DNA of 47,435 nucleotides from Cyclobacteriaceae bacterium. Lineage in GTDB: Bacteria > Bacteroidota > Bacteroidia > Cytophagales > Cyclobacteriaceae. The notes beneath the pieces are model-generated. The model made no database searches, was not told where the DNA came from, and saw only the letters and a program-made list of their open reading frames with translations. Position 1 is the first letter of the stretch. Every line of letters starts with the position of its first letter. Of the stretch, positions 24,701-35,027 are shown piece by piece. The stretch is taken from NCBI GenBank assembly GCA_022842845.1, contig JALHOT010000022.1, positions 1 through 47,435 on the forward strand, read 5' to 3'. Made by a program: the position numbers and the translations under genes.

Positions 24701-27700
24701 ATGTCGGTGGCTTAACCACAGGCTATAATTTTGAATGGTTCAGAGGCCAAAATACTATTGTTGGCAATCGTATTGCTAATACTTCAACAATCGCCAATCT
24801 CAGCAGTGGTGTATACACCGTAAAGGCAACAGATAGTAATTCTGGTTGTTTCGATACTGAGGAAGTGAACATTGTGGTAGATGTAACCACGCCTAGTCTG
24901 CTGCTGGCGGCTGTTGGTGATCTTACCAACTGTATTACCCCAAATGGCACCATTACAGTAGGTGTTACCCTGGATTCCCCCAGCGACTATACTTTCTCAT
25001 GGTACATAGGTGCTGTTGTGGACGGCACTCCCGACTTTACCACAAGTACCAATACCCTATCAGGCCTCAGCATTGGCACCTACACAGTCCAAGCAACTCA
25101 CAACACTAAGTTTTGTACAACAGCGCCAATTTCTGCCTCTATACTTGATAACACACCGACAATCGATATTCAGCAAAGATCTTCTGTGCAACAATTGCCC
25201 ACTGACTGTAATGCAAGCAACGGTATTTTAGGGGTAGAAATAACAGCGGCAGGAAATACTGCAGGATTTCGCGTAGAGTGGTTCATCAATGCCAGTGTGG
25301 TGCCATTCTTTACAGAGACAACAGCCCGAAACTCAACAGCCAGTAATTTAATAAGTGCTAACTATCGGGTTAGGGCCACAAACTTAGAAAACGGTTGTAC
25401 TGCAGAGGAGATTTTTGCACTCCCATTTGCTGATGCCCACATTCTAACCCTTGTTACCGTAAACGATGTAACCACCTGTTCACCCGCTAATAACGGTAGT
25501 GTAGTAGTGAAACTTAAGCCTACCCCTGCCATTGTACCTGGGCCTCCTCCAGTAAGCTTCAATGTCAACGATTATATCATCAGGATGTATAGTGGTGCCG
25601 ATGATACCGGTACACTGCTACAGCAGGTGAATGGGGCAACCGGTAGTTTAAATGGTGACGGCACTGCCAATTATACCTTTACTAACTTAGCACCTGGTAC
25701 TTTTACTTTGGTTGCTATAGAAGATAATGCTCTGTTAAGCGGTTGTAAATCTGTACCAGTAGTAAGTCAGGTTAAACCTTTTAATAATGGACCGGTAATA
25801 ACGGCTTCAAGCATTAGCGCAAATACTAATTGTGCTGGCCCCATCGCTGCCAATGGAGAAATTGTTGCCATAGCCGATGGCGCGAGTCCTGCAGGTTATA
25901 GTTTCACATGGTTTGATGGCTCAACCATTACGTCCCCTCCCGTATCAATCACAGGAGGTGTCAATAATAACACAGCCTTAAACCTAGATGCTGGCCCTTA
26001 CACAGTACAAGCAATTAACAATACTACACAATGTAGGTCGAACGCTACTTTTATAGTGGTGAGCAATCCTCCTATCATTACCCTCACTGATGCTGATCTG
26101 ACGGTTAATGCCTTAACGCGATGTGATACCAATAATGCAAGTGCTGCGGTAAATCAAATAAGAGAAAATGGTACAATCGTTTCTCTCACTAATTATACTT
26201 TTGAATGGTTTAATGAAGCGATGACACCTGTTAGTAATAGCAATATATTAACAGGGCAAAATGCAGGAACTTATTTCGTTGCAGTTACTAATACCTTAAA
26301 TAACTGCTCAAACGATTTAATTGAAGTAATACTGGAAGATCAAACAATGGGTTCTGTTGTAGTGAATCTATCTGACTTTACCGTTCCAACAAGATGCTTG
26401 CAACCTACCAACATCTTAGGCGAGCTTGTCACCACCATAAATGGGAATAGCACTACCGGCTATACCATTTCCTGGCATAACGGAAATTCAACGGCAGGAG
26501 CTGTGGTAGGTAATACAGCAACCCTGGCTAGCATTTCAATTCCAAATGGACAAACAAATGCCACCCGCACGATTCAAGTGTTAAATAATTCTAATCAGTG
26601 CGTTGTAAGTGAAACCTATACACTTCCTCTTAATATAGCACCCTTAGGATTAAGTGCCACCGCTGCTTCGCCAATGACCAGTTGTATTACAAACAATGGT
26701 ATTGTGTTCTCTACAGTAACAACTCCCGAAAGCAATAATTATACTTACAACTGGTCTGTTGGTAACGTTGTAAAAGTCACTCCGGATTTTACTGGCAAGC
26801 AAGTGAATAATTTACCCATCGGTACTTATACAGTTGAAGCGATTGACAATGGTGATGCATTCTGTAAAGTTGGACCTATTACAGTTACCATTGAAGATGG
26901 ACGAACAAATCCTATCGTTACTGCGGTTGAGGCAGCCCCTTTAACTGTTTGTGACCTGACAAAGGCTGATGGTTCTGCCTCAGTTTCAGTCGCGGGAAAT
27001 TTGTCCGAGTTTACATTCGATTGGTATGTAGGCAATAGCGTGGCCGGTACACCCTTTTATGCTGGTATTCAGGTGAGTGGCCTGGAAGCTATTACCTATA
27101 CAGTACAAGCTACTCATGTAGTCACTGGATGCCGCGGAGAAGGAAGCGTTACCGTTAGTCAAAGAATACTTTCTATACCTGCTCCACAGGTAGCGGTACT
27201 TAGTAATGTAACTCAATGCGACCCAACGGCCACTTTAGCAAGTCCTATTAGTAATGGTGCCTTGAGCGCCTCAATTAATGGAAATTCACGCGACTATATA
27301 TTCGATTGGTCTGATGGAAATACAAGCAGGATGCCTGCTGACTTTACTGGAGAAGTATATGATAGCCTTGCCCGTGGTGTTTATACAGTAATCGCCACCA
27401 GTAGGATTACGGGTTGTATTTCACCTCCTGCCTCAGGGCAAATTATTGAAGAACTTGACCTTCCTGAATTTGACTTTAGCATAGTGAATGCTACCTGTGA
27501 TGAAGAGAATGGCTTTATAGCCTTTAACATGACTAACGATTTAAGTGTATCGACTGTTGAATGGTTCCAAGGCAGAACTTTAATCAGTACTGAACCAGTG
27601 CTGATGAACATTCCGGAAGGGGTTTATACTTTAAGGGTCAGATCATCATTGGGCTGCCCTAACGAAAAAGAAGTCGTTGTGGGCACCGAGATTAGGCCCT

Positions 27701-27978
27701 TTAACGGTGTGTCCAGAAATGGTGATGGTAGAAATGATTTATTCGCCATCGCATGTATCGAGAGCTTCCCAACAAATCTTGTAAAGATATTCAACAGAGC
27801 AGGCACACTTGTGTATGAAGCACCCGGCTATGATAACATAGATGTGTATTTTGATGGACGTTCGAATAAAGGTGTAAGCCCAATGGGTAATAACCTTCCT
27901 GACGGAACATACTTCTATGTAATCGATAAAGGTGATGGTTCAAAACCGATTGCCGGCTATTTAGAAATCGTTAATTAA
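21736..27978 (+). CDS. Giant T9SS-secreted adhesin with 14 two-cysteine repeats
   Basis: The product has 2080 residues. In order: signal peptide (about 1-21, ending YAQ); a Ca-binding-like cysteine motif CNNGVDDDNDGFIDC; an FG-GAP/VCBS-like propeller region (about 60-520) with recurrent D-x-D-G motifs (DRDGIPEV, NGDGQVEMYF, NLDGNLDV, DADGQSEL); a CARDB-like Ig domain (about 590-690); then 14 Ig-like SprB-type units (about 700-1980). Each unit has a Cys near its start, a (F/Y)-x-(F/W)-x-W-x-x-G strand, a G-x-YTV turn and a second Cys near its end. The last 95 residues form the gliding-motility/CHU_C type sorting domain (RNGDGRNDLFAI, VKIFNRAGTLVYE, LPDGTYFYVID). It should pass the outer membrane by T9SS and stay attached as an adhesin. 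It is followed 10 bp later by a PorP/SprF gene, a pairing known from SprB/SprF. Confidence 0.93.
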   Translation: MKRFTFLFVVMFNSLATSLYAQEICNNGVDDDNDGFIDCFDNQCASNTLCNGSYIGNDALCEAKPSQFPAFRMTLDWASPNKVTNHLNRMSIGDLDRDGIPEVVVTNIEGTSKGVYILNGTNGTIKHSNKALPFNVDREVVIGNIDNDNCAEIFLTGTQSGTRYIYAYSCDLTTQLWRSPALSGDPGLFALADFNGDGQVEMYFRDMILNAHTGAQIANSSLAYTDVNGSPVAVDIVGDENLELISGLRIFTVNIGAGTITEHSRRNEYFLRTSPDGSHTSVADYNLDGNLDVIASGSTIANNTNTTVFFWDVTNNTLKTFSDPIGGNFTIQNCGGGTGFSTGEYYKNGWHRGTGRLNIADADGNGRLNVAYVSGKFLYALDENFNLLWKKTVSEETSGYTGCTMFDFNGDGSSEVVYRDERNLYIINGTDGSTYTSQPCISRTARDYPIVADVDADGQSELCVTCGFSNQLALDNFCDISYSENSHVRVYRTDLEPWVPARRLWNQNAYFNVNVNDDLTIPRRQQKMQTIFSATGCDPTNPQPTRPLNTFLNQSPFLNSLGCPKYASPDLSYVNNSLVVNPPTCPATNFTISFSIENLGDVPVNGNVPVTFYKGNPLQAGAIRLNTITANLVNFTPGSQFTVSNATVNGDGSNFTLYVAINDSGNTVPSPISFPNTSILECNYDNIVSIDVNPLPAIINALLVQNNVKCVGSTSPDNGSVRAFVPVGATQNTTDYNFFWSNGASATAPPAFTGPIYSGLDNGTFSVYAVHKTANCSSDTASVDVIRIDRSIPITIKLNKANTNCLLPNGELEASVTGEPSSNFTFEWFEGNDITFPKIGVNEVASGLKAQTYIVLVTDKITGCQAVESLTVPDETAIPVPTITETDILCSTANSGRATATVSGATTGFTFKWYNGTNVKPAPDFTGNDYNNLVAGSYTLLVTNNNSQCSSAPVTITISQTTAPVVSVNKLSNFTSCDPGRPNGAASANVGGLTTGYNFEWFRGQNTIVGNRIANTSTIANLSSGVYTVKATDSNSGCFDTEEVNIVVDVTTPSLLLAAVGDLTNCITPNGTITVGVTLDSPSDYTFSWYIGAVVDGTPDFTTSTNTLSGLSIGTYTVQATHNTKFCTTAPISASILDNTPTIDIQQRSSVQQLPTDCNASNGILGVEITAAGNTAGFRVEWFINASVVPFFTETTARNSTASNLISANYRVRATNLENGCTAEEIFALPFADAHILTLVTVNDVTTCSPANNGSVVVKLKPTPAIVPGPPPVSFNVNDYIIRMYSGADDTGTLLQQVNGATGSLNGDGTANYTFTNLAPGTFTLVAIEDNALLSGCKSVPVVSQVKPFNNGPVITASSISANTNCAGPIAANGEIVAIADGASPAGYSFTWFDGSTITSPPVSITGGVNNNTALNLDAGPYTVQAINNTTQCRSNATFIVVSNPPIITLTDADLTVNALTRCDTNNASAAVNQIRENGTIVSLTNYTFEWFNEAMTPVSNSNILTGQNAGTYFVAVTNTLNNCSNDLIEVILEDQTMGSVVVNLSDFTVPTRCLQPTNILGELVTTINGNSTTGYTISWHNGNSTAGAVVGNTATLASISIPNGQTNATRTIQVLNNSNQCVVSETYTLPLNIAPLGLSATAASPMTSCITNNGIVFSTVTTPESNNYTYNWSVGNVVKVTPDFTGKQVNNLPIGTYTVEAIDNGDAFCKVGPITVTIEDGRTNPIVTAVEAAPLTVCDLTKADGSASVSVAGNLSEFTFDWYVGNSVAGTPFYAGIQVSGLEAITYTVQATHVVTGCRGEGSVTVSQRILSIPAPQVAVLSNVTQCDPTATLASPISNGALSASINGNSRDYIFDWSDGNTSRMPADFTGEVYDSLARGVYTVIATSRITGCISPPASGQIIEELDLPEFDFSIVNATCDEENGFIAFNMTNDLSVSTVEWFQGRTLISTEPVLMNIPEGVYTLRVRSSLGCPNEKEVVVGTEIRPFNGVSRNGDGRNDLFAIACIESFPTNLVKIFNRAGTLVYEAPGYDNIDVYFDGRSNKGVSPMGNNLPDGTYFYVIDKGDGSKPIAGYLEIVN

Positions 27979-27988
27979 GTTTACGAAC

Positions 27989-28927
27989 ATGTTTAAAAAC
28001 CTTTTAGTCGTATTAATACTGATTCTTGTGGGCATTGCTTCATATGCACAACAGTATCCTGTATTTACGCAGTATTACTTTAACGAGTTGGTGATTAATC
28101 CGGCTTACGCGGGCAACCATGTTCAGTTTAGTGCCAGCTCAAGTTATCGCAACCAATGGGTTAATTTTCCGGGTGCTCCAAAAACTGTTTCATTCAGTGC
28201 TCACTCCTCCGTTTGGAAATCAAGAGTAGGGGTAGGCATTTTGGTGAACCACGATGAAATAGGTAGTTATAAAAACGACAACGTATACCTGATGTACTCC
28301 TACAACATTCGTTTTCCAAAGTCAACCTTGGCTATGGGGTTACAAACAGGCTTTAATATGTTAGGAGCCGATTTCAGTCAATTGGATTTACAAAATCCTG
28401 ATGACGCTTCTTTCAATGCATTTTTAAGAGAAGTCAAGCCTAATTTTGGCACGGGCATTTACTATAATAGGAAAAATTTCTTTGTCGGTTTCAGCGTTCC
28501 TTTTATTCTTAATAATTCTGTGGCCTCAACTTTTGAAGGACTGCTCAATGAAATTAAAGAAAGGCGTTATTACTTCTTAAGAAGTGGTGCCATCTTCCCT
28601 TTAGGCGGTAGCAAAAATGTTAAAATCAACCCATCAATTTTACTCCGAACGCAAGAAGGTATGGCCTTAAGTCTCGATATCAACAATGCTTTTATTTTCT
28701 ACGATGCCTTAAGCACTGGTGTATCTCTTCGAAGTGGTGATTCTTTTATAACCTTTATCGATCTCAAGTTAAGTGAGAAGTTCCACTTTGCTTACTCTTA
28801 TGACTGGACTCAATCGGACTTAGCGATCTTTTCTAATGGTACGCATGAATTCATGATTAATTACAGAGCCAGAATTAATGTAATACATAAAGATCTGCAA
28901 TGTCCTAAGTTCTACGATTACCGTTAG
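27989..28927 (+). CDS. PorP/SprF-family T9SS membrane protein
   Basis: The product has 312 residues, a normal length for the family. A signal peptide (about 1-20, ending SYAQ) is followed by QYPVFTQYYFNELVINPAYAG, the canonical start of PorP/SprF proteins. Then come SSYRNQWVNFPGAPKT and barrel strands ending with the GTHEFMINYRARIN element and a short tail with one Cys. SprF-type proteins are needed for export or anchoring of one cognate type B T9SS substrate; the 10-bp gap to the adhesin gene makes that adhesin the likely partner. Its stop overlaps the convergent ppk1 stop by 4 bp. Confidence 0.94.
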   Translation: MFKNLLVVLILILVGIASYAQQYPVFTQYYFNELVINPAYAGNHVQFSASSSYRNQWVNFPGAPKTVSFSAHSSVWKSRVGVGILVNHDEIGSYKNDNVYLMYSYNIRFPKSTLAMGLQTGFNMLGADFSQLDLQNPDDASFNAFLREVKPNFGTGIYYNRKNFFVGFSVPFILNNSVASTFEGLLNEIKERRYYFLRSGAIFPLGGSKNVKINPSILLRTQEGMALSLDINNAFIFYDALSTGVSLRSGDSFITFIDLKLSEKFHFAYSYDWTQSDLAIFSNGTHEFMINYRARINVIHKDLQCPKFYDYR

Positions 28928-31050
28928 AAAAGCCTGGCGCGCATCACGATGTCGCGTGTAACGTGGAAAAACTCTTTATGTATATTGAAGGGAGGCTCTC
29001 CATTCAATTCTTTTACTGCATAAGAGCCGTCTTCTCTCATTACATAGGAATTGACGTTATCTTTTAAATTATACGCCAGGTTATTAATAGCTTGCTTGCG
29101 TAAGAACTCATCATCAAGTAAAAACAAAGACTCGATTCGCCTGTCGAAACTACGCACCATGGCATCAGCGCTGCCAATGTAAACCTTTGGATCACCTTCG
29201 TTGTGGAAGTAGTAGATTCTTGAATGCTCCAGGTACTCTCCCACTATCGATATTACCTGGATATTTTCACTTAAACCTTTGCGTCCGGGTCGTAAACAAC
29301 ACATCCCCCTAACAATTAATTTAATAGAAACGCCAGCTTGGGAAGCAGCATATAACTCATCAATCAATTCCTTATCCTGTAAAGAATTAAATTTAATCAC
29401 TATCCCAGCGGCAAGACCATTCTTAGCATTCTCTGCTTCCTTTCTGACAAGGTTACACAACTGGATACGCATATCGCGCGGAGAAGTGATTAAGTTGCGG
29501 TATGCAGAAGGCTGTGAATGCCCTGTAATAACATTAAAGAATTCGGATACATCGTTGGCGTAGACCTCTTTGGTAGTTAATAGGCCTACGTCAGCATAAA
29601 GGCGTGAGGTTGTTTCGTTGTAGTTTCCCGAAGAAAGATGAACATAGCGATACACTTTATCATCTTCATCCTTCCGGACAATCAACATCAGCTTGGTGTG
29701 CGTCTTCAAACTGTTAACACCATAAATTACAAAGCAACCTGCCTTTTGAAGCCGCTGCGCCTCTCTTAAATTGTTCTCCTCATCGAACCTGGCCTTTACT
29801 TCGAATAAAACAGAAACGTGCTTGCCATTTTCTGCAGCTCTTAGCAGGGCGTTGGTAATTCTTGATTCTTTAGCTACCCGATAAATAGTAATCTTGATCG
29901 ACAAGGTATGTGGATCATCGGCCGCCTTCTCAACCAACTCTATGACCGGATCCATGGAGTTGTAGGGGTGATGCAAAAGGATGTCTCTTTCCTTCAAAAT
30001 GTCAAACAAATCGCTGGTGCCTTGCTCAGGGAAATTCAAGGGCTTAATGGGGGCAGGAATTTGGAAACGTTTTCCTTTAAATTCTTTATGCCCTATAATC
30101 TGCATTAGGCCAGAGAAATCAATAAGACTATCGACTGGTGTATACGAAATGTTGAAATCATCGATGTCCCATTGAATTTTAAGCAAACGCAACATCCAGG
30201 GATCCGGGTCTTCCTGAATCTCTAAGCGTACTACACGCCCAGTTCTGCGTTGACGCAACTTGGTTCTTAGTTCGTCAAGAAAGTTAGATTCAATTTCATC
30301 TGTTTCATCTAAGGTAAAATCTCCGTTGCGATTGATGCGAAACAGGTTGACACTTTGAACTTCAATGTTTCTGAAAAGATGATGAACATTATACCGAATA
30401 ATTTCTTCTACGGGCACAAACTGAATGCCGCGCTCAGTTTCGATTTCATAAAAACGTGGGAGGTTATTAGGAACCTGTATGAATGAAATCCTTAACGGGT
30501 TTTGAATTTCTGTTGGCGCTTTAGTAACCACACCAAAGAGCAATCGATTATTCATCAGCACCGGGAAGGTGTGGTAATTATCAAATACCATTGGTGTTAG
30601 CATCGGGAAGATGATACTCCTGAAATAATCATCTACCAGCTTGGTATTTTCAATCGATAAGTTTTGATAGGTACAGATACCAAAGCCATTTTTTTCAAAT
30701 AGAGGCTTTAGTTTTTTGATAAAATAGTCACTTTGCTCTTTCGTATAACGCTGTACTTCTGTTAGTAAATACTTTCTATAGGTTTCTTCCCTCAGACCAC
30801 TGTAATCGACCCGCTCTTTACCATAGTCAATGTAGTTGTACAATGACCCCAAGCGAATCGTACAGAACTCATCAAGATTGGATGCGGTGATTGAAAGAAA
30901 CTTTAAACGATCGAAAATGCTTCTATCAATATGTTTGGCCTGATCAAGTACACGGTAATTAAATTGCAACCAACTGAGGTCGCGACTAATATAGTTGCTC
31001 TGCTCAATTTGCTGTGTTAGCTTATCGTGTTGTGCCAAAAAATCGCTCAT
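28924..31050 (-). CDS. ppk1: Polyphosphate kinase 1
   Basis: This 708-residue protein fits PPK1 (about 690-720). It reversibly makes inorganic polyphosphate from ATP. The N-terminal domain starts YISRDLSWLQFNYRVL. The two phospholipase-D-like catalytic domains show KTHTKLMLIVRK (His451, equivalent to the autophosphorylated His435 of E. coli), YVHLSSGNYNETTSRLYAD and LEHSRIYYFHNEGD (His609, equivalent to E. coli His592), with VYIGSADAMVRSFDRRIE near the C terminus. It lies 45 bp downstream of gyrB on the same strand, probably in one transcript, with no terminator between. The last bases overlap the convergent PorP/SprF stop. Confidence 0.97.
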   Translation of the reverse strand: MSDFLAQHDKLTQQIEQSNYISRDLSWLQFNYRVLDQAKHIDRSIFDRLKFLSITASNLDEFCTIRLGSLYNYIDYGKERVDYSGLREETYRKYLLTEVQRYTKEQSDYFIKKLKPLFEKNGFGICTYQNLSIENTKLVDDYFRSIIFPMLTPMVFDNYHTFPVLMNNRLLFGVVTKAPTEIQNPLRISFIQVPNNLPRFYEIETERGIQFVPVEEIIRYNVHHLFRNIEVQSVNLFRINRNGDFTLDETDEIESNFLDELRTKLRQRRTGRVVRLEIQEDPDPWMLRLLKIQWDIDDFNISYTPVDSLIDFSGLMQIIGHKEFKGKRFQIPAPIKPLNFPEQGTSDLFDILKERDILLHHPYNSMDPVIELVEKAADDPHTLSIKITIYRVAKESRITNALLRAAENGKHVSVLFEVKARFDEENNLREAQRLQKAGCFVIYGVNSLKTHTKLMLIVRKDEDDKVYRYVHLSSGNYNETTSRLYADVGLLTTKEVYANDVSEFFNVITGHSQPSAYRNLITSPRDMRIQLCNLVRKEAENAKNGLAAGIVIKFNSLQDKELIDELYAASQAGVSIKLIVRGMCCLRPGRKGLSENIQVISIVGEYLEHSRIYYFHNEGDPKVYIGSADAMVRSFDRRIESLFLLDDEFLRKQAINNLAYNLKDNVNSYVMREDGSYAVKELNGEPPFNIHKEFFHVTRDIVMRARLF

Positions 31051-31095
31051 AAACCATCCTTGGTTACTGTTATTTAGCTGATCGATATTTTTCGG

Positions 31096-33093
<1,998 letters not shown>

Positions 33094-33179
33094 TTACACG
33101 CAAGTCCAAAGCCTAAAAAATGGCTTTTTTTTGGTCGTTTTCTAAATTTTTCCTTAATTCACCTAAACTTTTAGTTGAT

Positions 33180-34568
33180 ATGAAGTCCTGCCTATTAAGC
33201 CTGGTGCTTTGCACACTTTTTCTGAATCTTCAAGCCCAACAAAGCGTTCCTGTTTTTGGTACCAAGGCTGATTCGTTAAGTTACTACCAACTACAACAGG
33301 CACTTCAAAATTTAAGACAACAAGGCACTAAACCTAGTGTCACTGATGCAGCTAAAATGGATAGCCTTTCTAATGCTTTCAGGCTGGCTTTTGACAAGAT
33401 TATTCGTTACCGATATGTGTACGAGCAAAGTAAAGGCACAACCTCTTATTTATCAGTCAATGCCACTAATGCAACAAAAATTACAAGGCTTTCTTTGCAT
33501 GATTATAAAGGCAGGAAGTTTCCAAAAGAGCTCGCGGCCTGCACAAACATTGAAGAGTTAGAGCTCGTAAATACACTCATACAAAAATTGCCACGTCATC
33601 TCAAGCGTTATACAAAACTCAAAGAGCTTAATATCTTGAACAATACGCCAGCACGGGGACGACTTAAACTAAGCAAAAGTGCTAGTATAAAAGAGTTAAA
33701 TATAAGAAGTGATAATGCTGGCGTATTACCCGCTCACTATAAAGCATTTAAAAACCTGGAGCTTGTTGATCTGACGCGCTGCCAACTTACCCAGATGCCT
33801 GATGTTAGTGGAAACCAGCATCTGAAAAAGCTGGTATTGATTGAGAACAAGCTAACATTAAGCCAAGATAAACTTAGTCCCTTAGCAAAACTTGAAGAAC
33901 TAAACATTCAAAAAAATAATATAAGGGTACTTCCAGATGCCATTGGTCAATATACATCTTTAAAGAAGCTCTTTTGCAACTACAATGAGATAGCCTCATT
34001 GCCATCTTCCATTAAAAATTTAAGCCAGCTTGAGCAATTAACGCTCTATCAAAATAAGATTACATCACTTCCGCCTGCCTTTTATGAGTTGAAAAATCTT
34101 AGAGGCGTGGATTTATACTACAACAAACTCACAAAAATAGACGAGGCAATCAGTAATCTAAAGAATCTTGAAATTCTGTATCTCTCCTTTAATGAATTAA
34201 CTGCGGTTCCTGAAAGTATAGGCCAATTGTCTTTGCTTCGAGAACTATACTTACATCATAATAAATTAAGCTACCTGCCTGATCAGATAAAGACTCTTAC
34301 TAAGCTAAACGTCTTGCGCATTAATGATAATGCCTTCACAGAATTTCCATTTGCCATACTTCAATTAAAAAGTATGGAGAATCTGGATGTTTCTAAAAAT
34401 CAACTCAGAAGTTTACCACCTGAACTTACTTCCCTGGAATACCTTCAATTACTGTCTGTAGGTGATAACCCATGGGAAAATCCAGAAGAAGTGCTGCAAA
34501 TAACGGAGTTACTAAAAGAAAAAGGTGTCAACGTACATGTTGCCTTAAAGGATGCAAACGTAAAATAA
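33180..34568 (+). CDS. Secreted leucine-rich repeat protein
   Basis: The frame opens at 33120, but the ATG at 33180 starts a proper signal peptide (MKSCLLSLVLCTLFLNLQAQ), so it is preferred; that leaves 462 residues. After about 110 helical residues there are roughly a dozen LRRs of the bacterial type (L..L.L..N.L..LP..I), such as LEQLTLYQNKITSLPPAFYEL, LEILYLSFNELTAVPESIG and LRELYLHHNKLSYLPDQI. The C terminus has a cap (GDNPWENPEEVLQITELLKEKG). No T9SS sorting domain or lipobox is apparent, so the periplasm is the likely location. LRRs mediate protein binding; the partner is unknown. The gene converges on the CoA-binding gene with 22 bp between stops. Confidence 0.88.
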   Translation: MKSCLLSLVLCTLFLNLQAQQSVPVFGTKADSLSYYQLQQALQNLRQQGTKPSVTDAAKMDSLSNAFRLAFDKIIRYRYVYEQSKGTTSYLSVNATNATKITRLSLHDYKGRKFPKELAACTNIEELELVNTLIQKLPRHLKRYTKLKELNILNNTPARGRLKLSKSASIKELNIRSDNAGVLPAHYKAFKNLELVDLTRCQLTQMPDVSGNQHLKKLVLIENKLTLSQDKLSPLAKLEELNIQKNNIRVLPDAIGQYTSLKKLFCNYNEIASLPSSIKNLSQLEQLTLYQNKITSLPPAFYELKNLRGVDLYYNKLTKIDEAISNLKNLEILYLSFNELTAVPESIGQLSLLRELYLHHNKLSYLPDQIKTLTKLNVLRINDNAFTEFPFAILQLKSMENLDVSKNQLRSLPPELTSLEYLQLLSVGDNPWENPEEVLQITELLKEKGVNVHVALKDANVK

Positions 34569-34590
34569 ACCTTCAATAAACTATCGTTAC

Positions 34591-34956
34591 TTAATACTGA
34601 CCACTGCGAAGCAGCACCAAGGTACAAGCCTCTAGCACCTCCACACCCCGGGCTTTTGCCATTTGTTCAAATGTCCTGTTCTCGGTACCCGGATTAAAAA
34701 TAATTCGCTTGGGTTTAAGACCAAGCAAATAGTCGTACCATTCAGGTTGATGATCAGGTCCAATGTACAGCGTAATGGTGTCTATATCGTCAATGGTTGG
34801 CTTTTGTTTAATGTCGAGTATTTGTCGGCCTAAAACTTCCCCTTTTTTAATACCCAGTGGAACAAATTCATGGGCATAGTCTGTTAGCATCTCGGCTGCT
34901 AAATAAGCATACCTACCGGTATTCGGGGTAGCTCCAACAATCAATGTTTTTTTCAT
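34591..34956 (-). CDS. CoA-binding domain protein
   Basis: This small protein of 121 residues is a single Rossmann-type CoA_binding_2 domain: LIVGATPNTGRYAYLAAEML forms the nucleotide loop, LYIGPDHQPEWYDYLL sits in the middle, and FNPGTENRTFEQMAKARGVEVLEACTLVLL closes the fold. Such proteins resemble the CoA-binding part of succinyl-CoA synthetases and bacterial YccU/YneT, but their role is undefined. It is monocistronic and divergent from the M61 peptidase gene. Confidence 0.88.
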   Translation of the reverse strand: MKKTLIVGATPNTGRYAYLAAEMLTDYAHEFVPLGIKKGEVLGRQILDIKQKPTIDDIDTITLYIGPDHQPEWYDYLLGLKPKRIIFNPGTENRTFEQMAKARGVEVLEACTLVLLRSGQY

Positions 34957-35027
34957 TGTAATCTATTAACTCAATTTGCGACTAAAGAGTTCTGTTATTT
35001 CATTTACAATAATTTATCGACCTATCC

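Noticed and set aside
34569..34590. Terminator between the LRR and CoA-binding genes
   Set aside because: The 22-bp gap shows no inverted repeat.
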